Part shown: positions 1 through 12,000 of the stretch, in pieces | Numbering within the stretch: the stretch's first letter is position 1 | How the letters are laid out: every line of letters starts with the position of its first letter | From: Caecitellus pseudoparvulus | Taxonomy: Eukaryota > Bigyra: Bicosoecida | DNA length: 64,000 bases | Direction: 5' to 3' | NCBI GenBank assembly: GCA_965644315.1 | Contig: CBFFRQ010000068.1 | Span: 1,054,001 to 1,118,000 of the forward strand | Notes under the pieces: generated by a model | The model's database searches: none | What the model saw: the letters and a program-made list of their open reading frames with translations, nothing else | What the model was told of the DNA's origin: nothing | Program-made: the position numbers and the translations under genes

Positions 1-9
1 GCGACCGGC

Positions 10-414
10 ATGGCTGAGGGCGAGTTCGGGGGACATGGAAGCGACGATGAGGGGGATGTCGAGGCGCTGTTTGGAACAGATGACGAAGATGACGACGATG
101 TAACCCAGACCGCGTCAGGAGCGGGAGCGGGCGGTCAGCCAAGCCTGCAGCGGATGGACTCGGCGGCGACACAACCAGAGACCCCTGCTGAAACTCAGGC
201 AGAAACCCAGGCAGAAACCCAGGCAGAAACTCAAGCCGAAGCCTTGGCAGAAACTCAAGCCGAAACTCAAGCTGAAACCCAGGCAGATACTCAAGCTGAA
301 ACCCAGCCGACAGTGGGCGGGCACAAGCGCCCGAACGTGGTGGAGTCAGACAGCGACTCCGGCAGCGAAGCTGCCTCCAGCAGCAAGCGGGCCCGAAAAG
401 AAGAAAGCATGTGA
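10..414 (+). CDS. Acidic ETQA-repeat hypothetical protein
   Basis: The frame opens at an ATG nine bases into the window and reads 134 codons to TGA. The N-terminus is acidic (an FGTDDEDDDD stretch near residues 21-30). The middle is a degenerate ETQA tetrapeptide repeat. The tail is Ser/Asp-rich and ends in a basic KRARK cluster that could act as a nuclear localisation signal. The acidic start with a 'LFG-acidic' motif recalls N-termini of transcription elongation factors such as Leo1, but no conserved domain is present and I do not assign one. It may be a terminal exon of a gene starting left of the window. Its stop lies 12 bp from the stop of the convergent gene on the minus strand. Confidence 0.45.
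   Translation: MAEGEFGGHGSDDEGDVEALFGTDDEDDDDVTQTASGAGAGGQPSLQRMDSAATQPETPAETQAETQAETQAETQAEALAETQAETQAETQADTQAETQPTVGGHKRPNVVESDSDSGSEAASSSKRARKEESM
178..306 (+). repeat. Imperfect 12-bp repeat coding ETQA
   Basis: About ten tandem copies of a 12-bp unit (GAAACYCARGCH type) encode ETQA, with variants EALA and DTQA. The length in multiples of three keeps the frame open. Low complexity makes it a likely length-polymorphic minisatellite. Confidence 0.75.
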
Positions 415-426
415 AGATCAATGCAC

Positions 427-3400
427 TCAGCTACTTCGTAGAGTCTGCAGCAAGTCACTCAGAGAGTCCTCCTGAGCCACAGCGGACACCGCGACGACGT
501 CGAAGGCCAGCTCCGGCAACTTTCGTGTCAGTGCTGAGAGGCGTGTGCCACGTGCAGTTGGCAACGAAACACGTGCTTGGGACGCTGGCGCACCCGGGAC
601 TGCAAAAGCCCGCCTCTCACACTTCTCATCAGGGAGGTGCAGCCAGTCCCCAATCCTCCATCGCAACTCTGCAAGGGAGCGCAGAGACGCTGCATCTCCA
701 CCCTCACTGGGCAGGCAAGACTTGAACCGCTGCTTCACGATGACGTCTACAGTTGGTGTCCAGCGGTATTGTTGGCGTGCTCCTTGCAAAGGAAGCAGGT
801 CATGCACCCACGCTTCGCAGTGGGATTCCCGCGGTGCAGCCACGTCCACCCCCTGCACAGACCTTCCGGTTTGGCTTGAAACGGCAACTTCCACACACAG
901 CCAGCTACTCAGAGCGTCCACTCCGACATCCAGATCGACTTTCAAGCCTGCAAGGTGGTGCAGCGCAGCGTCCCAGGGACTGGAGCGTTTGCTTTTCGGG
1001 CCATTCAAGTTCAGGTGAACTGACCAGGCATGGCCACTGGCATCCACAGGCTGCCCTTCAATCCACGGGAGGCGAGCGGAGTTGTTCTGCAGTGTACCGG
1101 AAAACGAAATACAGCTAGCTTGGGCCTGCAGGTCTCTAGCAGCCGTCATCCACCACTCTGCCCGGCATGTTGGAATGCCAGCCATGGCCCACGAGGTGGA
1201 CCCCTGCGCAAAGGCCACTGCCTCTCCGGTGCCATCAACAATGCTCCACATGCTCTTGCAATCGTGAAGCGACGGGCCCACAGAAAACCACAAGCACGCC
1301 GCCCTGCGAACACGTAGCCGCGTTGTCGCGTGGTTCAGGCCCTTTGCTCCCCCGAGGACTAACTCAGAGAGCGTCGAGAACCGCACCGTTCGTGGTTGAA
1401 ACGACTCGCCGCCACACAGCGGGCCACCAAGAATGAATAGATCACTTGCCGAAGTGCACACTGCGTATGGCTGCACTGTGTACCTGGACACATGGCGCTG
1501 CGTGTTTGTGATGCGCACGGTGCAACCTGGGGCTAGGGCCGCCGGTGGTGGCGTTGTGGCCAAACACTTCACAAATACAGCCACAGAATTCATGTGCGAG
1601 TCGACTACAGTCACTCGCCAAGACTGGTCCTGCCTGCTTGCCCGGGGAGCAGTACTGGCGTCCACATGGACCGAAACAACAGTGCCGACAACATCGAAAA
1701 GCGATGTGACCCCCAGTGATCGTGTCTTGGGAGGCTTCGCCAGGCTGGTGCCCGCAAGCTCTGACACAAGTGGCGGTAAAGTAAGCGCATCTTCCCTGAG
1801 CCAACCGAGCGGCATGCACCCCCTCGGGCTGTCGGAGAGCGGACCAGGCTGGAGCCGCACAGGTGGCCCTGCATCTGAGGGTTTAGATATTACACTTCCC
1901 GGAGGAATTGGGCTCTGCATCAGGAAGGTACTTTGGGAGCCGATAAAAGTCATCCATGTGGCCCTTCTAGAACCTTCGCATGTCAATATTGTGACGTGCA
2001 GTTCTCCCTTTGCTGTGCGCCGAGTGTTTGGCCAGTCCACAGTGACCACGGTGCCGTCCGGCTCTGCCACAGGGGGGCTCGCCGGTCTTAAAAGAGTGGT
2101 CGACACGGGGTCGATCCATAGCGTTGTCATCCCAACCAAGCCCCGAGCTCGTTGTTGCGCTGGCCTGCGGACCCCCTCGCCTCGTGACAGCTGCAGAGCA
2201 GCTGCCAGGGAGAAAGCCGCATGTGCAGTGGCAGGGAGATCCTGTCGTGAGGCGCTGTCAGGGACAGCTTCGCTGCCATCCTCCCCTGAAAGCAGCGCCC
2301 AGGAAGACAACACTGAAACATGGGTTGAAATGAACACCTCCTCCGCATTAACCAGGGCTCGCAGCAAGTCGGGTGTCGGCTCCGCCGTCCACCCGACTAT
2401 GAAGGCGGTCCTGGACTGGGGCTTGGGGCGCAAGAGGAAGTGGCCCCCCTCAGGAGCCAGCGAAATCCATGCGAACACCTGGCGTTTGGCAGGCAGTGCA
2501 TGGTGTGGGCCCAGACACCGCAAACTCGCTGACACGATGCGGCCGCTCCGTGACGCCCACGCGGTCGCTCTGTTCCGCAGTGGGCTGCGTGTTTCGCCAA
2601 GGCACCGCTCAGCGTTTCCTAGCTCTAACAGCGACGACATAAGAGGGGGGATGGCCTCAAGCGCCATGGGCCACAGCCCACCGCGCACGTGCCGAGCCAG
2701 AGTGCTCAATGCTTCGACCATGCTTAGATTTCCCGCCCTGCGGCATGCGAAAGCTAAAGCCCACGAGCGTGCTGAGGGCTGCACCAAGGACAACTGTAGC
2801 TGTTCAGGGGGGCTGAATGGACTAGTGGGTGCCTCAAGAATTCTAAACTGTGTCCATGTTGTGGGGACAAAACCGACAGGCTCTTCTTCCGCCGAGATGC
2901 GAGCCTCGACAACATTGTAGATCAGTACCACGGAGCCCTGCCGGAGACCAGGCGGGAAACAAGGGCACGGTGCACCCGCATACAAGACACAAGTAGAGGA
3001 CCTATCCAAGGCGATGCAGGCCTCTGTGATGGCAGTCACTCTGCCTTGCAAGTGCTTCAATCCCAGGGCAGCCGGTGGTGGTCGCGGAGTGTGTGCCTTG
3101 CGGCTGACTTGGAGCGCGCGGACGGAAGCTCTCCCTCCAGCTATCAAGGGAGCGTCAGTGCGCACGATCATCCCAGGGAACAGTGCAGCAGTGCTGGCCT
3201 TTGCAGGCCCGCTGGCAAGGTTCAAGGTGGCTGGCTCGGTCCAGCCTTTCCCGCGCACGAGCACGCGAGGAGTACCCTTCCTCGGGAGTGCGACGCCCAT
3301 CACCAGGAATTCTCTACTCCTCTCTATACAAAATGGTCCGAATAGTGCCTCCTGGCGGCGCAAGAGCACTTGCCAATCGTTGCTCTCAAGCACTGCAGTC

Positions 3401-3850
3401 CGTCCGTCATCCTGCAGCATCACTTGCCACGAGTGCAGCAGCACCACGGCCTCGTGCAAGGGAACAAGTGAGCGAGACAAGCAACATCGCAGACGCAAAT
3501 GTCCATCTGTCGCCACAACAAATGCGCAGTGATGCTTCGACGACCAGCGCTGCACGGTACCGACCAACAGCGGCGTTTCACCGCGAAACGGCAGTTTTTG
3601 GAGCACTTGTTTTGAAGACAAGTCAGAAAGCTGGAGGAGGGGGGAACCACGCAGCGCCACTACTGCTGATTGTGCATGAGGCCCACTTGCATCCAGCTGG
3701 AAGAGCGCTGCAAGATCACGAAAGGCCTGCATGAAGTTCAGCCGAAAAGATAGGCCGACTTGCACTGCTCTCAAAACAGGCAGCAGTCACGATGAACTCC
3801 TCATCAGGGAGAGCGGGTGACGGCGCTGGCAAAATAACCTGGCCGGGCAT
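427..3850 (-). CDS. Large OB-fold-like protein, candidate CTC1-type
   Basis: I reconstruct two exons: 3850-3766, then after a 58-nt GT..CAG intron (3765-3708) 3707-427. They join in phase 1 and total 1,121 residues. There is no catalytic motif. Several stretches alternate beta-strand-like hydrophobic residues in OB-fold fashion: one begins LLVGTVQRWSS near residue 65, one GRVTAITEACIALD, one DVVGTVVSVHVD further on. A long, poorly conserved protein built of OB folds fits CTC1 of the telomeric CST complex (usually about 1,200 residues) or another ssDNA-binding scaffold. That assignment is inference from length and fold pattern only. It is divergent to the F-box/LRR gene (145 bp between ATGs) and convergent to the acidic ORF. 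Confidence 0.6.
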
Positions 3851-3995
3851 TGCCCAATGATACACATGGCTTTTGGGGGTTTGGTATTCAGGTCCCTCTG
3901 CCTGTCTCACAACGCTGCTTCCCCTCTCTCACCAGGGCAAAGCAGGGTGGCCACGATCCTGCTTCCTGAGACCCACCCGCTTGTACCTTGACGCC
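3851..3995. promoter_or_regulatory. Divergent promoter region
   Basis: These 145 bp separate the start codons of the OB-fold-like gene (-) and the F-box/LRR gene (+). They must hold both 5' UTRs and both core promoters. I see no clear TATA element. Confidence 0.4.
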
Positions 3996-5215
3996 ATGGC
4001 TGCCTCAGCAGTGCATGGTGCTGGGAGTTCGAGTCTACAATCATACGGTGCGTGGTATGCCTGATCGTGTGCTCGAGGTCAGCGTGCAGAGCGTCGCCCG
4101 TTGGCGTGGTGGAGGGTCGGCTTCCGCAGGTAGCACACACTTCTCTGTCACCTCCCGCAGAGTGGGCGCCTGTAGACAAGGCGACAGTGGCCCTCATAGA
4201 ATTCACACTGCAGACAATGCTCCCTACGAGCATCCTCGAGCAGGTGTGCTCCTTTTGGGGGGTGGAGGGAATCAAGACGATGCGGCTGCTCAGCAAGAAG
4301 TGGGACATGTTCACGCGTGAGAAGATTCCCGTCGTTCTCAGATGCCGGTCAGCTGAAGATGTCGAGCTGATTGAAAGCAAGGTGCTCCGGTTCTCGGTCA
4401 TCCGCGGCATCGTCGCAAAGTGTGTGCTGTTGGAGTCTTCTGCGAGCATTTGCCGAGGCATTCAGGCAACAGGCGGCACTTTGGAGCAGCTGGATTTGCA
4501 GTGGAACTCGCTGACAAAGGAGCACTTAGTGCATGTCTTAGACACGCTTGGTTATGCCCGCATGCTCAAGTTCCTGCGCCTCAATCGCAATGACATGCAG
4601 ATGGGCACGTATGCTCTCGCAGATGCCCTGCCGAACCTGCCCAAGCTGACGGAGCTGTGGATGAGCAACAACAACATCACATCCACAGACTTGAAGTGCC
4701 TCGTGCCAAAATTGGCGTCAGTGTCCCAGCTGAGCGTGTTGAACCTGAGTTCGAACCCACTCGGGGACGAGGGCGCCGCGTGCGTTGCTGAGGTGCTTCC
4801 CTCCCTGACAACCCTGAGGGTGCTGGACCTGTCCAACTGCAAGATCACAGACAAAGGGGCCCTGCAAATCTGCACGGCTTTGAAGGATGCTGGCATTCCT
4901 CTTGACTCGTTGCGCTTGGACGTGAACCAGGTGAGCCAAGGGTATCCCTTGGCAAAGTGTTTCTCTGGGTGGCAGGTGGCTGCGCTGGACTTAAGGGGCA
5001 ACAGGCTGGACTTGGGGGACGCAAAGGCCATCTGGCATGAACAAAGGCGTGGGGGGGGGACAGCTACCATAACATACGTGTCCTCTGCGAAGACGTCTCG
5101 CCACCCGTACGTCACGTCACGGATGCAGGAGTTGTACTTAGGCCCAGACGATGATGGGGATGATGACTACGACGCTGCTGGTGCTGCTGCTCCAGCAGTG
5201 GTGTGGAAGCAGTGA
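3996..5215 (+). CDS. F-box-like leucine-rich repeat protein
   Basis: Exon 1 is 3996-4047 (ATG, 17 codons plus one base), the intron is 4048-4160 (GTGCGT..CCCGCAG), and exon 2 runs to TGA at 5215, giving 368 residues. Residues about 36-75 (LPTSILEQVCSFWGVEGIKT, then LLSKKWDMF) have the helix pattern of an F-box. From about residue 100 there are five to six ribonuclease-inhibitor-type leucine-rich repeats (LEQLDLQWNSL, LKFLRLNRNDM, LTELWMSNNNI, LSVLNLSSNPL, LRVLDLSNCKI, VAALDLRGNRL). The C-terminus is acidic. An F-box plus LRR implies an SCF ubiquitin-ligase substrate receptor; the F-box is weak, so that role is inferred. The start is chosen because the exon joins in frame and nothing else supplies an ATG before residue 36. 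Confidence 0.85.
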
Positions 5216-5392
5216 AGTACACGGTATTTGCGCCTGCCTTTCGCGCGGATGCGCTGCTCGTGCCATGCACGGGGGCCGGTTCCCTCGACGCATAGAGGCA
5301 CACAAGACAAATTCAAACTGCCAGGGCCGAGCTGCTGAGTAAACGTTCTCCCTGCTCGCATGCTGGGGCTTCCCTCTGCTTTCTGTGCCAGC

Positions 5393-6861
5393 ATGTCTGC
5401 ATCCTTCAACACCTCTAGCCACTTTGGGTGTGTGGCGCCTCCAAGCGGTGGCCTTGCCATCGTCTCCACCTCCGGCTTCAAGACCCAGTTCTTCAATGCT
5501 CTCATCGGAACGCTGGCAGAGGGCCACCTCGTTGGTGATACAAACTTGGCAGTTCTGGTGGGGGGCGGTGCCAGGGTATGTGGCTCACTGCGCCACGGCA
5601 GCACCTGCCCGGCAAGGCTCCCCCATCCCCTTCCTTGCACAGCCAGCTTTTTCGCCCAACGAAGTGCGACTGCACGATATTGTAAAAGATGAGCCCTTGG
5701 TTGCCCTTGAGTTTCCAGCGGAGGTGCTTAGGGTTGTGGTCAACGCAGCCTTGTACGTGGCGTTTCGCCAGCGTTGCTGGATGGGGCGCTGCACGGTCTC
5801 CTGGCCCCTGCGCAGTTTCTGTGCCTTGACTGGCGACAACAAAGTCTACGTTGTTGACATTTCGAACATGAAGGTGGTGCACTCATTCGACGTGTGCCCT
5901 CACCCCAGCAGTACGGATGCGCGCACAAGCCGGCAAGGCTGCTGGCCTCAACGCGTCCCCTCCCCGACGCCACAGGGCTGCTTGCTCTCGCCTACAACCC
6001 CCAGCGATCCTTCTTAGCCTTCCCAAACAGTTCTGCACTAGGTGAGGTGACAGTCTACGATGTGGCAAAGCAGTCAGCCGTCAATATCGTCAAGGCGCAC
6101 GTAGGCAGCTTGTCGGCACTTGCCGTGAGCCCGACGGGAACCATGCTTGCCACAGCCTCGGACAGTGGCACCTTGGTGAGAGTGTTCAGCTTGCCTGGTT
6201 GCGAACGCTTGCACACGTTTAGGAGGGGCGCGTCTCCAGCGAAGATTACGGCCCTGCAGTTCGCTGACTTTGGCACTGGGCCGGAGGAGGTCTTGCTGGT
6301 CGGCTCCAACTCTGGCACCGTGCACGGCTTTGCCATCGAAGGTCCATTCCTCGAAAAGTATAAGCGCAGAGAAGTATCATTGTACTCTTCCAGTGGGAGT
6401 CACTCACACGCAAGCTCTGACTCTGCACCTGATGACTCCATCATGTCGACTGTGCGTTTCTCCGCTTCCAGCCGCCGTGGACAAGCTGAAGCACCCCCTC
6501 CACCCTTCCCCCTTCGCAGCTTTCGAGCGTCGTCGCAAGCGTAGCATCAGCTGGCGCGGCCACTGTAGAGGGAACCAGGTCTGTTCTGCGCATCCAGCTT
6601 CCGCAGTCTGGCAGTGTGGCTACCCGAGAGGTGCTCGCCTTCGCTGTGCATGCACTGGAGGCCAGTGGCACTGTGGTGACTTGCATTCTATCCAGTGGAG
6701 CAGCACTACAGTACCTTGTGCCCCCAGCATTGGAGTCAAGCCAAGTTAAGCTGATTGGCGACTTTTCCTTGGAAGGCGTGGTTCCTGACAGCAGCCCAGA
6801 GCCGCAGGCGGGGGTGGCCGAGGCTGCTGATGCCCCCGCACAGGATGCTGCCGATGAGTGA
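5393..6861 (+). CDS. ATG18: PROPPIN / ATG18-WIPI family beta-propeller
   Basis: WD40 protein that binds PI3P and PI(3,5)P2 in autophagy or endosomal traffic. Exons: 5393-5575, 5643-5752, 5816-about 5891, about 5930-6451 and 6520-6861, giving about 410 residues, normal for the family. Signatures are the VGGG near residue 58, VDISNMKVVHSF, ALAVSPTGTMLATASDSGT with VRVFS after it, and above all LHTFRRG, which carries the two arginines of the FRRG lipid-binding motif. The third intron boundary is uncertain; possible sizes are 38 nt (5892-5929) or 44 nt. The C-terminus is acidic. Its stop is 15 bp from the stop of the convergent PH-domain gene. Confidence 0.9.
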
Positions 6862-6876
6862 CGACACTTGTCAAAG

Positions 6877-8908
6877 TTAGGCGTCCCAGCTGCTTTCTAG
6901 AAAGTCTTCCTCCGCTGGTTTTCCCGCGTCGGGCGCTTCATCACTCTCTTTTCCTCCACCGCCACTGCCAGGTGGCTGCACGTGCGAAGCCAAAACTCGG
7001 GGTCCAGGTGGGAGGGGGCGCCCGCTGCCCCGCCGCGCTTTCTGCAACAGCGCCCGACCCCCAGTTAGTGGCACGAGAGGCCTTGTTCCCGCTGGCTGTG
7101 GTCGCGGGGCGCTTGGGAGGGGGCGGGAGCAGCGCGGTGCTGCTTCCTTGCCTTCCCCTGCGATGTTCGGGGACGCCGCGGCGTCCCACGAGTCCCAGTC
7201 AGTTCCTGAAGAGGCTTCAGGAGTCTGGAGCTCTGAAATTGCCGAGTGTCTTGTGTGGGGTCCATCTTGGGCCGTCTGGGGCTCTGCTTGGGCTTGCTGC
7301 GTAGGGGGATCAGCCAACTCTGAGCCGACATCCAGCGGCAATGCATGGGGTTGCCCACGGGGTTGCCGCGGGCGGGCCACAAGGGACTTGCGAAGCCCTC
7401 CACGAGCTCGAGTACGCGCTTCTGCTTCCATGCGCTCCTCGTACGTTGCTTGGAAGGCCGCAGTGCTCTCTGAACTGTCTGAATCAGCAGCTTCAATGAT
7501 GAGCTCACGTTGGGACGTGAACATATCCTGCTCGAAGTGCTTGGCACGACTACCCCGAGACCGCTGTGGCTGTGTCAAGCTAGCTGGACCAGATCTGCGA
7601 GGGGCCGGGCTGTCCTGCACTTCTTCCACGTCGAAGCTCGCGCTGAGGGCAGCACTGAGGGGCGCACAAGGCGTGCTCCGCCGCCTGTTGGAAGGGGGGG
7701 GCGTACCTTGCTTGCCAGAGGGGGAAGCAATGTCTGACGGCACGCGCAGCACCGGAGACTGAAGCGTCGGTGATTTCGGCAGCTCTTGTGTTTCATGCCT
7801 TCCTGCACGCGCTGATGGTGCTGCTGCTGCTACCAAGATTGGCATCCCCCTGTCGCCCGGCTGCTGCCCCCGCGGGCTGTGTGCGCTTCCGTCACTTGCG
7901 TCCGCAGATTCGCACATGAGCACAGCATTTGAGGACTCGCGACGAACAGTGGGGGTGGTCTTGGATGTGTTTTGGCTGGCAACGCCGCGGATTGCCCGCA
8001 TGTAGTCAGGGATGCACGGTTCAACGCCGTACCCAACAGGCCAGGCCAGAGGGTTCGGCAGGCCACAGTACCGCTGCAGGCCTGCAACGGCAGAAAAGCA
8101 GGGCTGGAGCGCCCTTAGAGGGTATTAACAAGGCTCTCGGATCACCCACCTGAAGCCCACATGTTGGCATCCCTTACAGTGGAAGCCCGCACGAAAATGC
8201 TCTCCCTTCGAGCCTTGATCTCCACAGTTGTTGCCTGTGTGATGCGGAGCAGGGGGCGTGACATGCGATGGTATTTCACTCTAAGCCAGGACACTGCTAC
8301 TGCACTGACTGCATGCTTCTCGATGGCCTTCAGTTGGCCGTCCTCGAGCGGCACTTCTGACAACCCTGAAATGAGTTCCTCCGCGCGCAAACCGGTCTGT
8401 GCTCGGAAGAAGCCTTTCGCAGCAGTGAGCACACAATGCGTGGAACTCATCCATCCAGTACTCACCCCTAGATGGACGACATCGATAACGTCGCTGTGAG
8501 AGGGATTTGGGGCGCCTTTCGTCGTTGGGATTGCGCCACGCAACTGCTGCAGCACGCACCGAAGCCAGAGCAACTGCTTTGCAAGCAACGGAGTTTGATA
8601 CTGCTCCCTGTGCAGGATAGAGTCGATCCAAAAGCATTGGAGGCTGGGACTACCAAGCACCATTCTCCTTCCGTGAGCAGCTTTCAGCACGTCAACCGTG
8701 CAAGTCAACGGCATGGAAACGCCTCGGAAACGACCACTCACTCCGTGTCATAGTATGCCAGCACAAGCTCCCTTCCATGCTCGCCAAGCCTATCTTCCAG
8801 GGCGTAAAAGCGCTTGACCCAAGCTGATGAGAACAAAGATGGGCTGTGCTTGAGGCGCTTGAGAAAGCCGCTCAGCTTTGGCGGCCTCCGTTGTCCAGCT
8901 GAAGCCAT
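6877..8908 (-). CDS. PH-domain protein with long disordered tail
   Basis: Exons: 8908-8742, 8667-8466, 8396-8150 and 8081-6877, totalling 606 residues. The introns are 74, 69 and 68 nt with GTGAGT or GTGGGT donors. Exon 1 carries the first strands of a pleckstrin-homology fold (GFLKRLKHS, then WVKRFYALED and LVLAYYDTE). Exon 3 ends with a typical late PH segment (VEIKARRESIFVRAST, then NMW). The middle of the domain is expanded. The last 400 residues are Ser/Pro/Arg-rich and probably disordered, ending DFLESSWDA. The role is likely membrane or phosphoinositide recruitment; the partner is unknown. The 69-nt intron 8397-8465 has no stop in frame, so its retention would not truncate the protein. 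Confidence 0.75.
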
Positions 8909-9047
8909 GGTGCACTTGGCACGCCCCTCTTGCAGTGAGCAACTGGCCCGCGTGCAGCGATGGACAAGGTTGCCAATGTCGCACGTACAATGCGTTGAAT
9001 TGCTGCGCAGTTGGAACTGCCAAGACAGCCTCCCCCAGTGTCCGGTG

Positions 9048-12000
9048 TCAAGACCCGATTACCGAGGCCCGCCGAGAGAAAAAGGCGCCAAGTTCGCGCT
9101 TCATCTCTCTCCGCTGGGCCTGAGAAGGTTTGGAGTCCCCTTTCCCCCCTAGCTCTTTGGGGCTTCCAGATGAATCGAGCCGCATCACGCTTCCACGGCG
9201 ATGCCGCGGGGTCGCCAAGGCTGAGCCTTCCCGGCTGGGTCCTGTTGCGTGCTTGGGTCGTCGAGGGGGCGGGCGGGGCTTCGTTGAGACTGCTGGAGGA
9301 GGCGTTCGGGCAAGAGCACGGTCAATGGTGCCTGGCTTCTCGGCTTGAGGATTTTGACGTGTTGGGGGGCTCTTCTTCTGCTTACGTTCCAGTCGCTCAA
9401 GCTTGCGCTTTGCTGTTCGGTGCAGCTGGTTGAGCTGCCTGACAAACGCTTGTGCCGCTTGGACCAAGTCCTGCAGTTTGATTTTCACAGGGTCCTCAAG
9501 GAAGAACCTGCATGTCAGCTTGTACTGGTTCTGGACCTTTGCCAAGGACCGCTCCAGCTCAGACATGCAGGCGCGGGCAGCGTCCTCCACTTCAGACACC
9601 GCGGCAGCCTGCTCGGGAGGAGTGGTGCTCTGCGTTCTGAGGAGCTCACAAACGAGGCAACCCTTCCTTAGGATGGAGATGGCGACGTCTGATGAGTCAA
9701 GGGAGCAATCGATGGGAGTCGCCGCCATGAGCAGCGGCAGCTCCTCCTCCACTTCCAGGAGTGCGGGGCTGGCTTCAAGCAGCCCCTCCACCATGAATCC
9801 ACCAAATGTTTGTCCTGCAGGTCCACGTGAGGTGAGGAGCAGGGGGAGGGAGGACAGCTTGAACCCAGACACTGCTGTGTCACGAACCCCGCCAGCAGTT
9901 TGAATGGAGTTACCAATCTGCAGCACCACACCTAAAATGTCAGCCATGCGTTCAGAGTGCCGAAGCTCCCGGCACATGGCAGCCATTTTTTCAAGTTTCT
10001 CGCTGCACGACTGTACTGTGTGCTTGAACGTGCGGGCGAAGTGCAGGAATTGGATCCGTTGCTGGGCACTCGGGACAGGCAAAACAACCTGAGCGATAAA
10101 CTGCTCGGGTACGTCGAGGAGGGCAGGCTTCCCAGTGAATGCCTGGACTTGCTTGATTTCACTGGCAGCTGAGAAAATGCTGAGGGCGCCCAGGGTTTCC
10201 AGCATGTCCACATCGATATCAAAGCTGGCATCCAGGCGCAGCAGTGCATCCGCCAGCTCGGCAAGCCCTACCCTCGACACGACCCTGGACAGAGTGATGC
10301 CCAAATTGCGTCCTTGATTTGAAGAGAAGAATGTCACCTTTTTTGTCTTGAGTTTAGGTGATGGAGTTGCCTGCCCAGCACCGCCTTTGCCCGTGGCGGA
10401 CACTTGCTTGTCCAGCTTGAAGGCATCAGCCGCCTGCTCCAAGAACCTACTACCAAGAATCCCTGAGCCTGGGGATGCACGCGCGCTTCGAATTCTTCCC
10501 GCATCACCTGCTTGAGACATGCGGCGCCCACTGGCGTCGAAAATCGTGCCCTCGACGTCCTGCCCCTCCTGTACAGCTCTCCAGTGCAGACGGGCCATTT
10601 TTGGCCCGAGCTTTGCCTGCCGCTTCGCCTCAGCTGCGCGTTCTTTCCTAACCTTCTTTTGGTGCTTTCTCCCAGCTTTACAGGCGAGGCCAAGCACAAG
10701 GACCTTCGCGCAGCGCTTGCGGTGTGCCCGCCTTCGAACAGACCACCCTCCAAACCCAGCTGCAAACGCCTTTACCCGCCTCCTCCTCGCATGTCGGAGG
10801 CGGGATTCTAAGCACAGGCACCCCACTGCAAACACCCCACAAACACGAATCGCTGATCTGCGACGGTGCGCCCTCCATACAGGGAATGCCAGGCTGTACA
10901 GGCGCACCATGCACAAGGTCCAAAGCTCCAAGCCGGTTAGGGGCACCTGCTTCACGCGCAACCCGGAGGGAGTGCGCGGCACAGAAGTCGGTGGCTTGGA
11001 GGTAGTACTTGAGAGTTGAGCGGCCCTTTTCTGATGGCTTGGCTCTCGGCTGGTTGCAATGTGAGGCGCCTCGTCCAAGGTTGAAACACAGCCGCCCTGC
11101 CGGACACCGTTCACCGCCCTGGCTGACCGTGGGGATGGAAGAGTGGTCGTTCCTGTGCTGGCTCCGAAGCCATGGGCAACCTGAAAACTCATCACTTCAG
11201 CTCGCGCCGCCGAGGGCTCGCTAGACTGCAGTCCAAGGCCGAAGTCCCCAAGTTCAGCATCCAGTCCAACTGGCCCAGAGAATGCAGAGGTGACAGCCTG
11301 CGTTGGGCGGGCGCAGAAGACTCTGAAGCAAGTTGGGGGCAAGAAGCAGAGATTGTCCCTGGTACGCACAAGCTGTGAGCCTGTCTGTGTCGGCACCTCG
11401 CTCGCAGCGTTGTTTGGCCGTGTGTGAAACGCCACGGGACCATGCCTGCTTGCCGAGTGCTTCTCCTGCTCATGCTGGTGGAACCACTTGTACTCATTTC
11501 CCCGGCCAGTCAAAGCTGTGGACTGATACACTGATACATGTGCTGCATGGCCCCGCTTGCTCCAGGTGCCGCCCTTCCCATGCGAGGGTGCAGCTGTTGG
11601 AGAGAACGTGCTGCGCGGCACTGGGTCACTGCGCCAAACTAGCTTGCGCGCGTGCTGTCTGGCAACTTGAAACAGCCAGTCACGGTCTTCGGCAAGCCTT
11701 GCTGCTCGGAGGGTTCCGCTGCTTGACAGCAAGGGGATGTCCACTGCAATGCTGCTCTCAGCCTGCCAAGCGTGAGGTTCAGTGCCGCAGAAGGTATACA
11801 TGCTGATTCAAGCACAAGGCGCAAGTGCGCGAGCAAGGGACAAAATTTGGGCACTAGTGACGACCTGGCAGGTGGAAGGGTCTGTTTTGCAGGATAATTC
11901 AAAATGCATCGCTTCCGCGTGCCTGGGCATTCGGGGCGCCATCGGGAAAGGCTGCTGAAGCAAATGAATCCAGCTACAAGCGATTTCCAGCCGCAGTTCC

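Noticed and set aside
1433-2920. 495-codon plus-strand ORF
   Set aside because: It lies wholly antisense to the OB-fold-like gene, has no motif, and its composition is that of a reverse-frame shadow in GC-rich DNA.
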